From contig NC_035435.2 in the NCBI RefSeq assembly GCF_002127325.2, positions 106,592,382 through 106,656,381 on the forward strand: DNA of 64,000 nucleotides, given 5' to 3'. How positions within the stretch are numbered: the first letter of the stretch is position 1; each line of letters starts with the position of its first letter. Below the pieces are notes generated by a model that ran no database searches, was not told where the DNA came from, and saw only the letters and a list, made by a program, of their open reading frames with translations. Source of the DNA: Helianthus annuus (taxonomy: Eukaryota > Streptophyta > Magnoliopsida > Asterales > Asteraceae). Of this stretch, positions 11,358 through 23,486 are shown one piece after another. Made by a program: the position numbers and the translations under genes.

Positions 11358-14123
11358 TACCTCCTGAGGGGCAAGTAGAGTTCAGGATAGACATCCTTCC
11401 AGGATCTGCGCCTATTGCATGAGCTCCTTATCGTCTAGCGCCTACCGAAATGAAAGAGGTCAAGACTCAACTAGACGACTTATGGAAAAAGGTTTCATTC
11501 AGCCCAGCTCTTAACCTTGGGGAGCTCCAATACTGTTTGTGAAAAAGAAGAACGGATCAATGCGCTTATGCATTGATTACTGTGAATTGAATAAGATAAC
11601 GATCAAGAATCGTTATCCTTTATCCAGGATCGATGATTTATTCAACCAACTCCAAGGGGCGAGTTATTTGTCAAATATTGATTTGAGATCTGGGTATCAT
11701 CAACTCAAGGTCCGAACTGAAGATGTACCGAAGACGGCATTCAGAACGAGGTATGGACATTTTGAGTTCTTAGTGATGCCTTTTGGGCTCACTAATGCGC
11801 CTGCAGCTTTCATGGACCTCATGAATAGAGTCTGCAAACCATACCAAGATAAGTTTGTCATTGTCTTTATAGACGACATACTTATTTACTCTCGTAGCCA
11901 AGTTGAGCATGAAAAACACCTTCGATGTATCTTGGGATTGCTTCGACAGGAGAAATTGTATGCTAAATTCTCCAAGTGCGAATTTTGGCTTCGTGAAGTC
12001 CAATTCCTTGGACATGTTGTCAGTGAAAGTGGTATCCAAGTTGATCCCGCCAAGATAGAAGCCATTATGAATTGGGAAGCACCAAAGACGCCTACAGAAA
12101 TTCGCAGCTTTCTGGGTTTAGCTGGATATTATAGAAGATTCATCGAAAACTTCTCGAGAATAGCTGCAACATTAACTTCTTTGACCCGTAAGAATGTGAA
12201 ATTTGACTGGGGTCCAAAGCAACAAGAATCCTTTGAGATTCTTAAGCAAAGATTGAGCAATGCTCCGGTTCTATCTCTACCAGAAGGAGTAGAAGAATTT
12301 GTCATATACTGTGATGCTTCACACACCGGTATGGGATGTGTACTTATGCAGCGAGGCAAGGTGATCGCCAATGCATCACGACAACTAAAGGTGCATGAAA
12401 AGAATTACACCACCCATGATTTGGAATTGGGTGTTGTTGTATTCGCACTAAAGTTGTGGAGACATTATTTGTGTGGAACAAAATGTGTGATCTATTCGGA
12501 TCACAAAAGTCTCCAACACCTGTTCAATCAGAAAGAGCTAAATATGAGACAACACCGTTGGATGGAAACTCTGAATGACTATGATTGGGAGATTCGCTAC
12601 CATCCAGGTAAAGCGAACGTGGTCGCTGATGCTCTAAGCCGAAAGGAAAGAGTTAAACCAATTAGGATCAATGCCAAGAGCATTGAGTTAAAGAATAGTC
12701 TGAATGAAAGACTATTAGCTGCACAGAAAGATGTTGTTTTGGAAGTTAATCTTCCAAATGAAAAGTTAGGTGTAACTGCTGAGCAGTTAACACCTGGGAA
12801 GGATGGAATCCTCAGAATGAATGGAAGAATTTGGGTTCCTATTTAAGGGGAACTTCGAGATGTAATTCTCCAGGAAGCCCACAACTCCAAGTACTCAGTT
12901 CACCCTGGAGGTGACAAAATGTACCAAGATTTGAAGGCTAATTATTGGTGGATAGGTTTGAAGAAATCTGTTGCCACACATGTAGCTAAGTGCCTGACTT
13001 GTGCTCAGATTAAAGTTGAACATCAAAAGCCATCAGGTCTTCTACAACATCCGAAACTTCCCACATGGAAGTGGGAAATGGTAACTATGGACTTTATAAC
13101 CAAGTTACCTAAAACAAAGCACGGAAATGACACCATATGGGTTATTGTTGATAGGCTGACTCAGCACATTTCTTGCCCATCAAGGAGACTCATAGCTCCG
13201 ACAAGTTAGCTCAGTTATACGTGGATAAGATTGTAGCGCTTCACGGAGTACCGGTGTCTATTATCTCGGATAGAGATACTAGATACACCTCTCTTTTTTG
13301 GAAAAGTTTCCAACAATCTTTGGGCACACGTTTGAATTTTAGTACTGCTTACCATCCTCAGACAGATGGACAGAGTGAGCGTACAATTCAGACTTTGGAA
13401 GACATGCTTCGTGCATGTGTTATTGATTTAGGTGGTAGTTGGGATGACCACCTGCCATTGATCGAGTTCTCCTATAACAATAGCTACCATACTAGCATTC
13501 AGGCTGCGCCTTTTGAGGCATTATATGGTAGGAAACGCAGAACGCCTATCTGTTGGGCAGAAGTAGGAAAAGCTCGGTTATCAGGACCTGATATAGTCCT
13601 TGAAACGACGACCAAGATTGTCCAGATTCATGATCGCCTAAAAGCTGCCAGGGATAGGCAGAAAAGTTATGCTGATAAGAGGCGAAAACCTCTACAGTTT
13701 GAGGTAGGCGATAAAGTTCTGTTGAAAGTGTCACCATGGAAAGGTGTGATGCGTTTTGGTAAAAAAGGCAAGTTAAGACCTAGGTATATTGGACCATTCG
13801 AGATTATTGAATATGTCGGCAGTGTAGCTTATAAGCTAAACTTACCTGAGGAGCTGAGTGGGATTCATAATGTGTTTCACATTTGTAATCTCAAGAAATG
13901 CTTAGCCGATGAATCACTAGCTATGTCTCATAAAGACGTACAAATTGATGAAAGCTTGAGATTTGTTGAAAGACCTATATCGATCGAGGATCGACAGGTT
14001 AAAAAGCTCCGAAGAAAGCATGTGCCTATAGTAAAGGTCAAATGGGACGCTCGCAGAGGTCCCGAGTATACGTGGGAAGTCGAGTCCACCATGAGACAGA
14101 AATACCCTCACTTTTTCCAGTAA
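11358..14123 (+). pseudogene. Tekay-type pol: RT, RNase H, integrase, chromodomain; broken
   Basis: Domains in order: a linker with 'FRIDILPGSAPIA' at the left edge; RT with FIDD active-site box at 11866-11877; RNase H with 'YCDAS' near 12310; HHCC zinc finger (about 12889-13010); integrase core with Asp in 'MDFITK', Asp in 'SDRDTRYTS' and Glu in 'GQSERT'; and a C-terminal chromodomain-like end with 'YTWEVE' (about 14065-14085). Breaks: TGA at 11420-11422, a one-base frameshift near 11478, TAA at 11512-11514, TAA at 12844-12846, and a frameshift near 13163. Gag and protease are missing. Type is inferred from the combination of chromodomain and long LTRs. Confidence 0.88.
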
Positions 14124-14159
14124 ATCTCGGGATCGAGATTTCTTTTAAGGGGGTGAGGA
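14122..14159 (+). promoter_or_regulatory. Pre-LTR hairpin and polypurine tract
   Basis: A perfect 8-bp dyad AAATCTCG-GGAT-CGAGATTT spans 14122-14141, overlapping the pol stop codon. It is followed by a PPT (TTTTAAGGGGGTGAGGA) that ends at the LTR. The same hairpin with different stem bases occurs at 31429-31450 and, on the minus strand, at 58510-58528. Confidence 0.8.
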
Positions 14160-17100
14160 TGTAACACCACGTAAAAACGTGTCCAATTATGTATAGACAC
14201 GTGCCCTAAACTCAAAACATGTGAAAGATTGAGTTTGAGGGACTAAAGTTGACAAATAGTGAAAATATGCAAGCGAAGGGACTAAAAGTGTCAACATGCC
14301 AAACTTGAGCCTCTGAATGACCATACGTGATAAATATATTCTTAAACGAGTGTTTGATTGGATGTAAGAAGCCGTTTGTGAAAATAATCGGAAGATTATA
14401 AAACTTCAAGGGTTAAAAGTGTCAATATGTCCATTCTGACCTCTGAGTGACCTTTTAACGAAACCGAGGCTTCAAAATGTTCAAATATACTCTCAAGAAT
14501 AAGTGGTATAAATTTCACATGGTTTCGATATCGTTAAGCATGTTTTCAAGCCTTTGGGCTAAAAGTGTCAACTTGTCAAAACTTGCTTTTATAGTGATAT
14601 TTAACGAACCCGAGCCTAACGAAGTTTGTTCGTGCATCTTTGAACTTCATTCAATTGACTACAAGGGCTTGTATTGCCAAAAATCATGTTAAAAAGGGTT
14701 AAACACGATCAGGGACTAAATCTGCCAACCTTCAAACAAGTTTTAACCAGATCAGCCGGTCCAGGCGGGCCGCGTAAGACTTCAAAGACTCTTATGCGGG
14801 CCTCGTAAGACTGCCAGTAACAGAAAAAGGCTGCCAGGTGCGGGTTAAGCTGTTCCACCGCCATAACTTAGGTTGTATCGACTCTATGAGCTATATGTCG
14901 GTTTATTTCATCAACTAGGACACCTGGGGTGATCCTAGGATGCCCCATAACAGGTGTGATGGATCCATGATCATTCAAAGTAGTATTTAAAGGCATTAGC
15001 TCTTGAGTTCTTGTGCACACTTGCAAACATTTGCTATTCTACAACTTCTGGAGCTTGCTTAGGACAAGGAAAAGACTTTGAAGTGTAGAAAAGACTGCTA
15101 GGACCTTTAGTAAGCCTCTAATTTCTTGTTTAGTTGTTTTAATTAGCTTAATTGTCCATAAGTCAAACTTATCGTAAATTAAGTTTGACTTTCGTTTTAA
15201 TTACATATGGACCAGCCACTGATCAAATTGAAAGTGGTTATGGGACCATATTATGGTAGGTGATTAACCCCTAAAATGACACCTCCTAATTATCTCGTTT
15301 GACCAGTTAATTGTCGGGTCAAAGTAGTTTGACAAAAAGTCAAACTGGACAGAAATTTCAAAAATGATTAAAACTAATAAACCAGAGGTCCTAATTTATA
15401 TTTTAACATTTTAATGACTTGGTAATTAATATTAAATCATGTTTTATCTGTCCTAACCCGGCAATTAATAGTCTAAGGTCAGTTTATAACCGAAAGTCGC
15501 AAAAGCTTGACTTTTGCTTTGACTTTCAGTTCTGACCCATTCAAGCTTAATTCTCCCATATTTTAAGCTTCCATTAGGACCACATTACTTAGTAGCATAA
15601 CCCTCTGGAGTTATATTGCATGGTGCCTAGTGGTTTTAATTATATGCACTTGATCGTAATTATGCTTAATAATGCCATAAACGCCCTTTTTACTTACAAC
15701 TAAGATTTTTAACAATGTAAATGGACTAACACCTTTGCTACTGATATTTAGACATGTTCTGAAAATTTGACATCAGTTTGAGGTCTAGAATAGGAGTTAT
15801 GCTCAATGGCGTAATTAAGAAGCTTTTTGTTATTTAAATGGCGAAATTAGCATAAAGCCTATCTAAACCTGATTTTTGACACCAAATTTTTTACTTACTG
15901 ATGTTAAATATTATTTTGGGATTTTTGAAGATTTTTATTTTGTTTTTAGGCTGAGCATAACATAGGATTATAGCTTGATTTCGGTAATTGTCGGTTTTAC
16001 CCTTTTTGTGCATAAAATGAGTTTTACATAACATTTCAATGCCAAACTTTTTGCTACTGATTTTATATGATAAATAAAATATTTTGAACTTTATAAACCT
16101 ATCAAAAACTGAGATTTCCTATTTTTAAACCGAATATCCCTTTAAACCGACTTTTAAGCGTTTTTTAGCACAAAGTATGGGTCAAAACTATTTTTGGCAT
16201 ATAAAACTTGTTATCCACTGATGTTTTAAGCTAATTTATATATTTATACAGTAAGCCAAAGTTTTAAACTCGGAAGTCTATTTTGACCTTTAAAGCTTAT
16301 GTGAAATTACCAAAATGCCCCTACGGTTCATAATTTGGTTATATAAGATATATTTCACATATATAAAATACCCTACTGATATAACTTAGAAAAATGCCTG
16401 TTTTTACTAATTAAATCATACCTGGAACTCAGTTTCATATTTAAACTCTTTTATGGGCATTAAAATTACCAAAATGCCCTTATGGGACTTATTTTGGTTT
16501 AAATTACTTTTTGGGCATATATGTTAATATATTACTGATGTATTAACATATTTTGAGCATAATAATGATTAAGACCAGTATATAGTTTATTCGGTTACCC
16601 GTTACGCGTTTATGTATTCGGATCGGTTTACGTGACTAGTTTACGTAAAATAGCCGAAACGGGCTTAACCTTATCATTAAATTCTCATTTTCCAGAATGT
16701 GTTTAGTTTACCCATATTATACAAGTATCCAAGCTTGTCGGGTCTAAACCACATTCTATTCCGGTCTCTGCTTAATCTAGCGTTTAGAACCGTAAGGTTT
16801 CCTTCTAGCTAGCCGGTCTAAGTCCTTGACTTAATTAAAGACCCTTAGCATCCTAATAGGTTAATAAACCTTCTATACAGACTAAACAGCTTCCGGTAGA
16901 AGGTACCTTCAAAAGCTTTAGGATCTTACTGCTAGCATCAGGTAAATACTTTTAACTTATTTTCTCTTATACGGGCTTGGGATATGGTATTATAATAATA
17001 CCACTTGGTCGGGTATGAAATCATTTAATCGGATTGTGATTAATAAATTTACATAACCCGTTTTAATCTGTTTTGATTGATAACATAAGCATTGGGGGTT

Positions 17101-17776
17101 AAATCGATCGTGTCCTGGATATCCTCGGCTCATTTCATTTGAAAATGGCCACGACCTATGCACGGGGTGTAGGCATACACCCGACAGATGCAAATGCTAA
17201 ATAATATATATATAAACCCACATGTTGGGGATAACTCCTCTGTGGGTTCTATAAGTGGTGAGTTGGTTAATCACGACCGGCTTCCAACCGGCCCCAATTG
17301 TATGACAAACATATAAATCAGCATACAAGATTATCTTTAAATAATTGTCCCAAGTTATAAATGATTTGTGCCATGTGCACATAAATCAATTTTCATAAAT
17401 GTTTTCAAAAAGAGTCAGTTAAATTGTATTTACCAGTGTAAACTGACGTATTTTCTTAAAGACTGATTAACAGGTACCTCTCGTAATAGGCTGGAACTAT
17501 AGGGTGTCAATAGAGGATCTTGCAAATCCATAAGATACCTGAAGTCTGTTGTTTTTGTTTCTTTGTACATTTATGATCCGCCTGTGGATCTTATTACATT
17601 CCAGTCTGTATATATTCATAAACTCGAACACTCAGACAATATGGTTTGTAATAGTATATTCACCAAGCCTTCCGCTGTGCTATATTATTGTGTGTATTGA
17701 CAATGATGATATCAACTACGTCACGATACTCCCCGCCGGACCCACCGGTAATATGTGGAAATATCGGGGTGTGACA
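14160..17776 (+). repeat. 3' LTR of the Tekay element
   Basis: It is complete: TGTAACACC... to ...CGGGGTGTGACA, 3617 bp, following a polypurine tract and followed by target duplication GTTTG. A TATA-like TATTTAAA lies at 14984-14991. The GC palindrome is degraded here (about 14790-14812; CG to TG changes), while the 5' copy is perfect. The ending is shared in pattern with the solo LTR at 48782-52314. ORFs inside are not genes. Confidence 0.92.
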
Positions 17777-18840
17777 GTTTGCCTCCATTGATTCTCATTA
17801 TCATTGCTTCCACAACAGAGAACCAAGTAATCGATTTATCCTTCGTTTCATCATGTAATCATACTCTTTTAACCAAGGGCGGATCTATGTGTGTGTGAGG
17901 CGTTGCACGGGATACCCCTCAACTTTCTTGGCGAAATGTAATTTTCATTTTAATCTTTGTTTTATATACGTGGGATACCCCTGAGCAGATATTAGGATAC
18001 CCCTCCTGAGTGCAGTTAAAGATGAAATGAAACAAAAATTTCGAGTCGACGGAAATGAAGATTTCTGGTCGACGGAACTTGCAGCGATAATACGAAGAAG
18101 GTGAACTCGTAAATATGGAGGAGATAAAGTGTCTATATGATGCATTGGAAACATAAATAAAAAAGTAAACCAAAATCAGAACTTTATATTTAGAATCAAT
18201 AGTCAATGGTCAAACTTTCCTACATATTTAACTATTTATTTTGTTTAAATTGTTTTGTTATGGTAAACATTGCCGTTTGTTATAATTTTTTTTTGTCACT
18301 TATTTTATTTTTTTGAATGGCTTTTTGTTATAATTATTTCAGGTATATGTTTATGAATTTATTTTGTTTAATTTGTTTTTTTATGGTAAGCATTGATGTT
18401 TGTACTTATTTGTTTATGATTTTATTATATTACATTTAACTTATTTATTAATAATTTTCGGATGTTTTGTTGTTTAAGATATTTTCACTACAATCTAAAT
18501 ATTATTTATAAAACTTCTAAATAACATTTATAGCTTTATAAAAAAATGATAACACTTTCGATTGTTTTTCGTAAACCCATTAATAAAAATATGTTAATCA
18601 AGTATTCTTTAAAATATAAAAATAAAATTATATTTGGATCCTATAATTATATAGTTTCTTTCCCTTACTCGATTATGAAAAGTTGCTTAACAATTTTACT
18701 TTCAAAAATAGTTTTGGAACTCACGTACCTATACCTAATTAATACATGATTTCAATTATGTATCGTCTCAAAATATCATATTATGATTTCTAAATCTTAT
18801 TACAAATCGTTTAATAATTGTTTATTCAACTCGTGTAATA

Positions 18841-18858
18841 TATAAGTCTGTAACCTAG
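18841..18858 (+). mobile_element. Helitron-like 3' terminus, plus strand
   Basis: The text GTAACCTAG ends at 18858 and is followed by T. It resembles the 3' end of the minus-strand Helitron 35 bp away, with a decayed hairpin (CTCGTGTAATATATAAG) before it. I found no matching 5' end, so the element is probably truncated. Confidence 0.4.
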
Positions 18859-18862
18859 TAAT

Positions 18863-18892
<30 letters not shown>

Positions 18893-18894
<2 letters not shown>

Positions 18895-19805
18895 AGGTTA
18901 TAACCCCGTGTATTACACGGGTTGAATAAATGTAATTTTATATATTAAAAAGTTATACATATATAAACCATATGTACTGTATGAGTTGAATAAATGTAAT
19001 TTTATATACTAAATAATAAAAATAGTATATCTTTAAAATCATGTATTTTCCTATCTATCCCAATTTGATTTATCATACTCCTCTTTATCCGAATTTTATT
19101 TTTAAATAAACATATAATCTGTTTGATTTAAGATATAAATGGAATAACTTAATCCACGTTTATCATTATTCTTTTAGGAAGTTTAATTGTATTAGTTATG
19201 AAATTCTTTGATAATCTGATATCAAGATTTTAAAATCTAAATGACTAAAAGTAAATATACAATAAAACACATATAGTAATTAATGTTTAGCTTTTAAAAT
19301 TTCTAAAAAGATTAAGCACATGTAAATGACAGGTACATTGTCATCACTTATATGCTCGTAAAGTTTAATGGTTCAGGAGAAATATTTTGAAACTAAAGTA
19401 TATTTATATTTATAATCGATTATATATTATTGGTGTTTCTTTAATTTGTATTTATATTTAAATGTTGTTATAAGTAAATATTATATTTTTTAGTTATAAC
19501 TATTAATATACATGTGACAAAAATATTGTTTTTTTATTAATATCATTATTAGCATTGTTACTTGTATTATTATGTTCTAGTTATAATTGCTACCATTAAG
19601 ATCTTTTTATTTTAATTATTATTTGTATAGATATAAATAATAATTATCTATAATTAGGTAGAAGAGATTAAACTAAATAATATTTTGTAGGAGATATCTA
19701 TAATTAATTAGAAGATATTAAACTAAATGATAATTATCGATTGAGTACATGGGCTAATATAATGACAAGTGTCCCAAACATGGTTTCTTTTATTATATAG
19801 TTAGA
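18893..19805 (-). mobile_element. Non-autonomous Helitron
   Basis: Read on the minus strand it begins TCTAACTATATAATAAAAG (5' TC at 19805-19804) and ends with hairpin CCCGTGTAATACACGGG (18905-18921), then TTATAACCTAG ending at 18893. The flanks are A at the 5' side and T at the 3' side, as expected for Helitron insertion between A and T without target duplication. At 913 bp it carries no Rep/helicase and would depend on a helper. Confidence 0.82.
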
Positions 19806-19828
19806 TTAGATATGTGTGTATATATTGA

Positions 19829-20045
19829 CCCATTTTTACTCGCCGGCTAGGTCACTTAAGGAATCTCGAATTCTAAAGGACGCCCTAGGTTAAAAAATCA
19901 AGGGCCCATTTTTACTCGCCCCTAGGTCTCTTAAGGGATCTCGAATTCTCAGGGATGCCCTAGGTTAAAAATAAAAGGGCCCATTTTTACTAGCCGTACT
20001 GGGCTCTTAAATTTTCAAGGACAGCCCTAAGTAAAAAAAAAAAAA
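19829..20045. repeat. 75-bp tandem repeat, three units
   Basis: Units begin CCCATTTTTACT at about 19829, 19905 and 19980 and each contains a CCCTAGGTTAAAA-type phrase. The third unit is diverged and runs into a poly-A stretch. Confidence 0.85.
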
Positions 20046-20093
20046 AATAGAATACCCCTAAATAATTATTCTAGTTCCGACACTGCTTTTAAC

Positions 20094-20775
20094 GTCTTAC
20101 AATTGTTTGATGATATTAACGTACACGGTCGGCCCTAGCTTGGGCCCTGAAATATTTCAAGGGCCCTAAATTTTCAGTAATTATGGTTTTTTAATGATCG
20201 ATGTTTTGTACAGATGCAAAAGAACGATTCTAGGGGATGACGAAATTGAGGAATCATAAACCTTCCTCTCAATTGGATGAGCTTATTCTGGATCCTCTAA
20301 GGAACGATTGTTCAACCTCTGAGGGTATGCAATTTCACTTAAGTTGTTTATCATAGATCTTGAATGGTCATCAAAGGTATTCACAATCTTTTTTGAAGAC
20401 ACAATGAGCAGTGTGGGATTTAAAAAAAATATAAGTAGGCTTAGATTAAAATTTTGTAGCATTTAGCCAGAAATCCCTTATTACAAGTTTTTTATTTCTT
20501 TTATTGTAGTTCATGCTTTATAGTGTTCAAAGAAGGGTTAATTGATCAGTCATCACGGGTTTTTTTTATTGTGGTTCATGCTTACATATGAAATGGAAGC
20601 AATGAATAGAAGCACATCTAAACACTTTTTGGCCTTTTGCTACAAATTGGCTTCTGATCATCTGATTATTTCGCTATTCAGATTTGTGTTTTGAAACTGA
20701 TCTAAGATTATTGCGACTTCAAAATGATCAATTATATTGTTGTTTGGATAAACAACATCTGCGTCTGATTATTAA
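20094..20775 (+). other. Flank with a possible degenerate exon
   Basis: At about 20240-20328 the plus strand reads HKPSSQLDELILDPLRNDC and ends in a good donor (GAG followed by GTATGC). The frame is broken just upstream by a stop and a shift. This could be an early exon of a decayed gene, perhaps the one whose J-domain exons lie at 23916-24185, but I cannot show the link. Nothing else is visible. Confidence 0.25.
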
Positions 20776-23047
20776 GGGGGCGTTTGGTTCGCGCAATGTG
20801 TAGGAATTGGAATTGGGATCCCTATGGGAATTGTAATTTGAATTAGAATTTGATGGATTCCTTTGAAATCCATAGATGTGTTTGGTTGATAAATGTATTA
20901 ATGGAATTAGAATTTAAAAATACCTAAAAAGACAAAATTACCCCTAGTTATAAACAATTGGCAAAAGTTTTAAAAACAACTATCTTAGATAAAAATTCAA
21001 AAAAATTCTAAAAAATCCAACAAATTATTAAAAATTATAAAATTCAAAAAAAATCTAAAAATCATAAAAAATTATTAAAATTCAAAAAAATTCTAAAACA
21101 TACAAAAAAAGCAAAAGTATCCAAAAAAATTAAAAAATAAAAAAAATCTAAAAAATAATAAAAAGTTCAAAAAATTCTAAAAATAAAAAAAAATCTAAAA
21201 AATCAAAGAAATTCTAAAAAAATAAAAATACAAAAAATCCTAAAAATTCAAAAAAAATCTAAAAATAATAAAAAAATCCAAAAAATTCTAAAAAATCATA
21301 AAAAATTATAAAAATTCAATAAAATTCTAAAAAATCCAAAAAAATCAAAAGTATCAAAAAAAATTAAGAAATAAAAAAATATAAAAAATAATAAAAAGTT
21401 CAAAAAAATTCTAAAAAATCAAAAAAATTCTAAAAAATCAAAAAAATTCTAAACAAATAATAAAAAAAATCCAAAAAATAAAAAAAATAAAAAGAAATTC
21501 AAAAGATTATTTTTTTGAATTTTTCTGATTTTTAGTTTTTTAAAATTAATGGGATTTTTATTATTTTTTAGATTTTTAATTTTTTTTATGTTTCAAAATT
21601 TTTTTTTGTTTTTTAGAATTTTTTGGGTTTTTGAGATTTTTATTAATTTTTTGATTTTTTAGAATTTTTTGATTTTTTGGATTTTTTTATTTTTTGGTTT
21701 TTTTAGAAATTCTTTGTTTTTATAATTTTTTGGATTTTTTAGAATTTTTTTGAATTTTTAGAATTGTTTTGATTTTTTATTATTTTTTTGATTTTTTTTT
21801 GAATTTTTAGGATTTTTAGGATTTTTTTATTTTTTTATTTTTTAGAATTTTTTTGATTTTTTGGATTTTTTATTTTTTGGATTTTTTATAATTTTTTGGA
21901 TTTTTTAGAATTTTTTGGATTTTTTATTATTATTTTTGATTTTTTAGATTTTTTTAGATTTTTTAGTATTTTTTTGATTTTTTTAGATTTTTTTTGGATT
22001 TTTAGAATTTTTTATTTTTCGGAATTTTTTGGATTTTTTAGATTATTTTGGATTTTCTATTATTTTTTTTATTTTTTTGAATTTTTTGGATTCTTTATTA
22101 TTTTTTTGATTTTTTAGATTTTTTTTTATTTTTTGGATTTTTTATTATTTTTTTTTAATTCTTTAGAATTTTTTATTATTTTTTTGATTTTTTAGATTTT
22201 TTTGGATTTTTATTAGTTTTTTTATTTTTAGAGTTTTTGTTTTTCACAATTTTTTTGGATTTTTTAGATTTTTTAGATTTTTTATTATATTGTTTATTTT
22301 TTAGAGTTTTTTGATTTTTTAGAATTTTATGGAATATCGTATTATTTTTTGATTTTTTAGAATTTTTGATTTTTTATTATTTTTTTATTTTTTAGATTTT
22401 TTGATTTTTTAGAAATTTTTGGATTTTTTATTATTTTTCAGATTATTTACATTTTTTTATTTTTAAATTTTTTTGGGTGTTTTAGAATTTTTTTGGGTTT
22501 TTTTAAAATATTTTATTATTTTTTTTATTTTTTAGATTTTTTTGGATTTTTATTATTTTTTTTTATTTTTAGAATTTTTTTATTTTTCAGAATTTTTTGG
22601 ATTTTTTAGATTTTTTAGATTTTTTTGGATTTTTATTATTTTTTTTGTTTTTTAGAGTTTTTTTTATTTTTTAGAATTTTTTGGATTTTTTTATTATTTT
22701 TTGGATTTTTTATTATTTTTTTAATTTTTTAGAATTTTTTGGATTTTGTATTATTTTTTAGAATTTTTTGGATTTTTTATTATTTTTTGATTTTTTTATT
22801 ATTTTTTGGTTTTAGACAAAAATGAAAGAGGCAAGGGGTTATTTCCATAACTTTGGAAACATTCCCGTGGTTTTTTAAATTTTCCTTTAAAATTTAGAAG
22901 GAATCTGAATTCTATTAAATAAGGGATTTTGTTGGAATTGAAATCCAATTTCTTTCAACTAATTTGTCTACCCATACACACAAAGGAATAGAATTCAAAT
23001 TCCAATTCTCTTGAAATCATATGGATTACTCTCAACCAAACAGGCCC
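20776..23047. mobile_element. PIF/Harbinger-like non-autonomous element
   Basis: It is flanked by 3-bp TAA duplications (20773-20775 and 23048-23050). The left terminus GGGGGCGTTTGGTT and right terminus (minus strand) GGGCCTGTTTGGTT form an inverted repeat of the type seen in Tourist/Harbinger elements. Sub-terminal arms of about 200 bp on each side are also loosely inverted (GAATTGGAATT words). The middle 1.8 kb is an A-rich then T-rich foldback. No transposase is present. Confidence 0.75.
20990..22806. repeat. A-rich/T-rich foldback array
   Basis: From about 20990 to 21505 the plus strand repeats AAAAATTCTAAAAAATC-type words. From about 21510 to 22806 it repeats the reverse complement, GATTTTTTAGAATTTTTT-type words. 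The two blocks can pair over about 500 bp. Open frames inside are artefacts of T-rich codons. Confidence 0.88.
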
Positions 23048-23094
23048 TAAGGGTCAAATAATGAGTTTCATGCTAGCTGCAATAAAACATATAA

Positions 23095-23297
23095 TTTTTT
23101 TTTGAACGGCAAATTTGGATCACTGACGGACCACTGGAGTATCATCGTGCCACCAGCAGAACCACCCGATCGTATCCATCTCCACTAGGCAATAATGCAT
23201 ATACACCAATTTAGAAGGAAACCCAATAAATCTGGGAAAACCCCCTTCGTAGGAATCGAACCCATAACCTAATGGTCATAAGTCTTATCCCACCACT
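23095..23297 (-). mobile_element. tRNA-derived SINE with poly-A tail
   Basis: On the minus strand a tRNA-like head (TAGTGGTGGGATAAG) is followed by a canonical B box GGTTCGATTCC (23252-23262). A non-tRNA body follows, then a terminal run of 9 A (plus-strand T run from 23095). Near-matching duplications AAAACATATAATT (left) and AAAATATAATT (right, about 23297-23307) flank it. Together these are standard signs of LINE-assisted retroposition. It is not a tRNA gene, because no acceptor stem pairs. Confidence 0.78.
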
Positions 23298-23486
23298 AAA
23301 ATATAATTAGTTGAAATTTCAGACTTCTACTCCCAATTTTTTTTTCTTTTTCACAAAAGTCTTTTTTGGTCATTTTATCTATGATTATTAAATAATCACA
23401 ATTTGTGAAACACCAAATCATCTAATTATATGATTATATAATTATTACAACTCCATACAACAGAAGCATATCCAGGCACTTTGGCC

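Larger units (their letters stand above)
1592..17776 (+). mobile_element. Composite Tekay-type Ty3 retrotransposon
   Basis: The outer limits are set by a 5-bp target duplication, GTTTG, at 1587-1591 and 17777-17781, and by LTR termini TGTA...GACA. Order of parts: truncated 5' LTR (1592-4575), minus-strand Athila remnant (4576-11357), pol from late protease linker/RT through chromodomain (11358-14123), hairpin and polypurine tract, and complete 3' LTR (14160-17776). Gag, protease, the primer site and about 600 bp of the 5' LTR end are missing. The pol carries stops and frameshifts, so the element is dead. Lineage is inferred from long LTRs, integrase type and the chromodomain-like C-terminus. 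Confidence 0.88.
17874..20085. mobile_element. hAT-like DNA transposon, non-autonomous
   Basis: An exact 8-bp target duplication, CTTTTAAC, flanks it (17866-17873 and 20086-20093). Imperfect terminal inverted repeats are CAAGGGCGGATCTAT at the left and CAGTGTCGGAACTAG at the right (minus strand). The 8-bp duplication and CA... ends point to the hAT superfamily. No transposase is visible. The interior is AT-rich, contains a Helitron (18893-19805) and a 75-bp tandem repeat (19829-20045). Subtracting the Helitron leaves about 1.3 kb. Confidence 0.82.

Noticed and set aside
21896..22117. 73-codon Phe/Ile-rich frame resembling a membrane protein
   Set aside because: Product of the T-rich foldback repeat.
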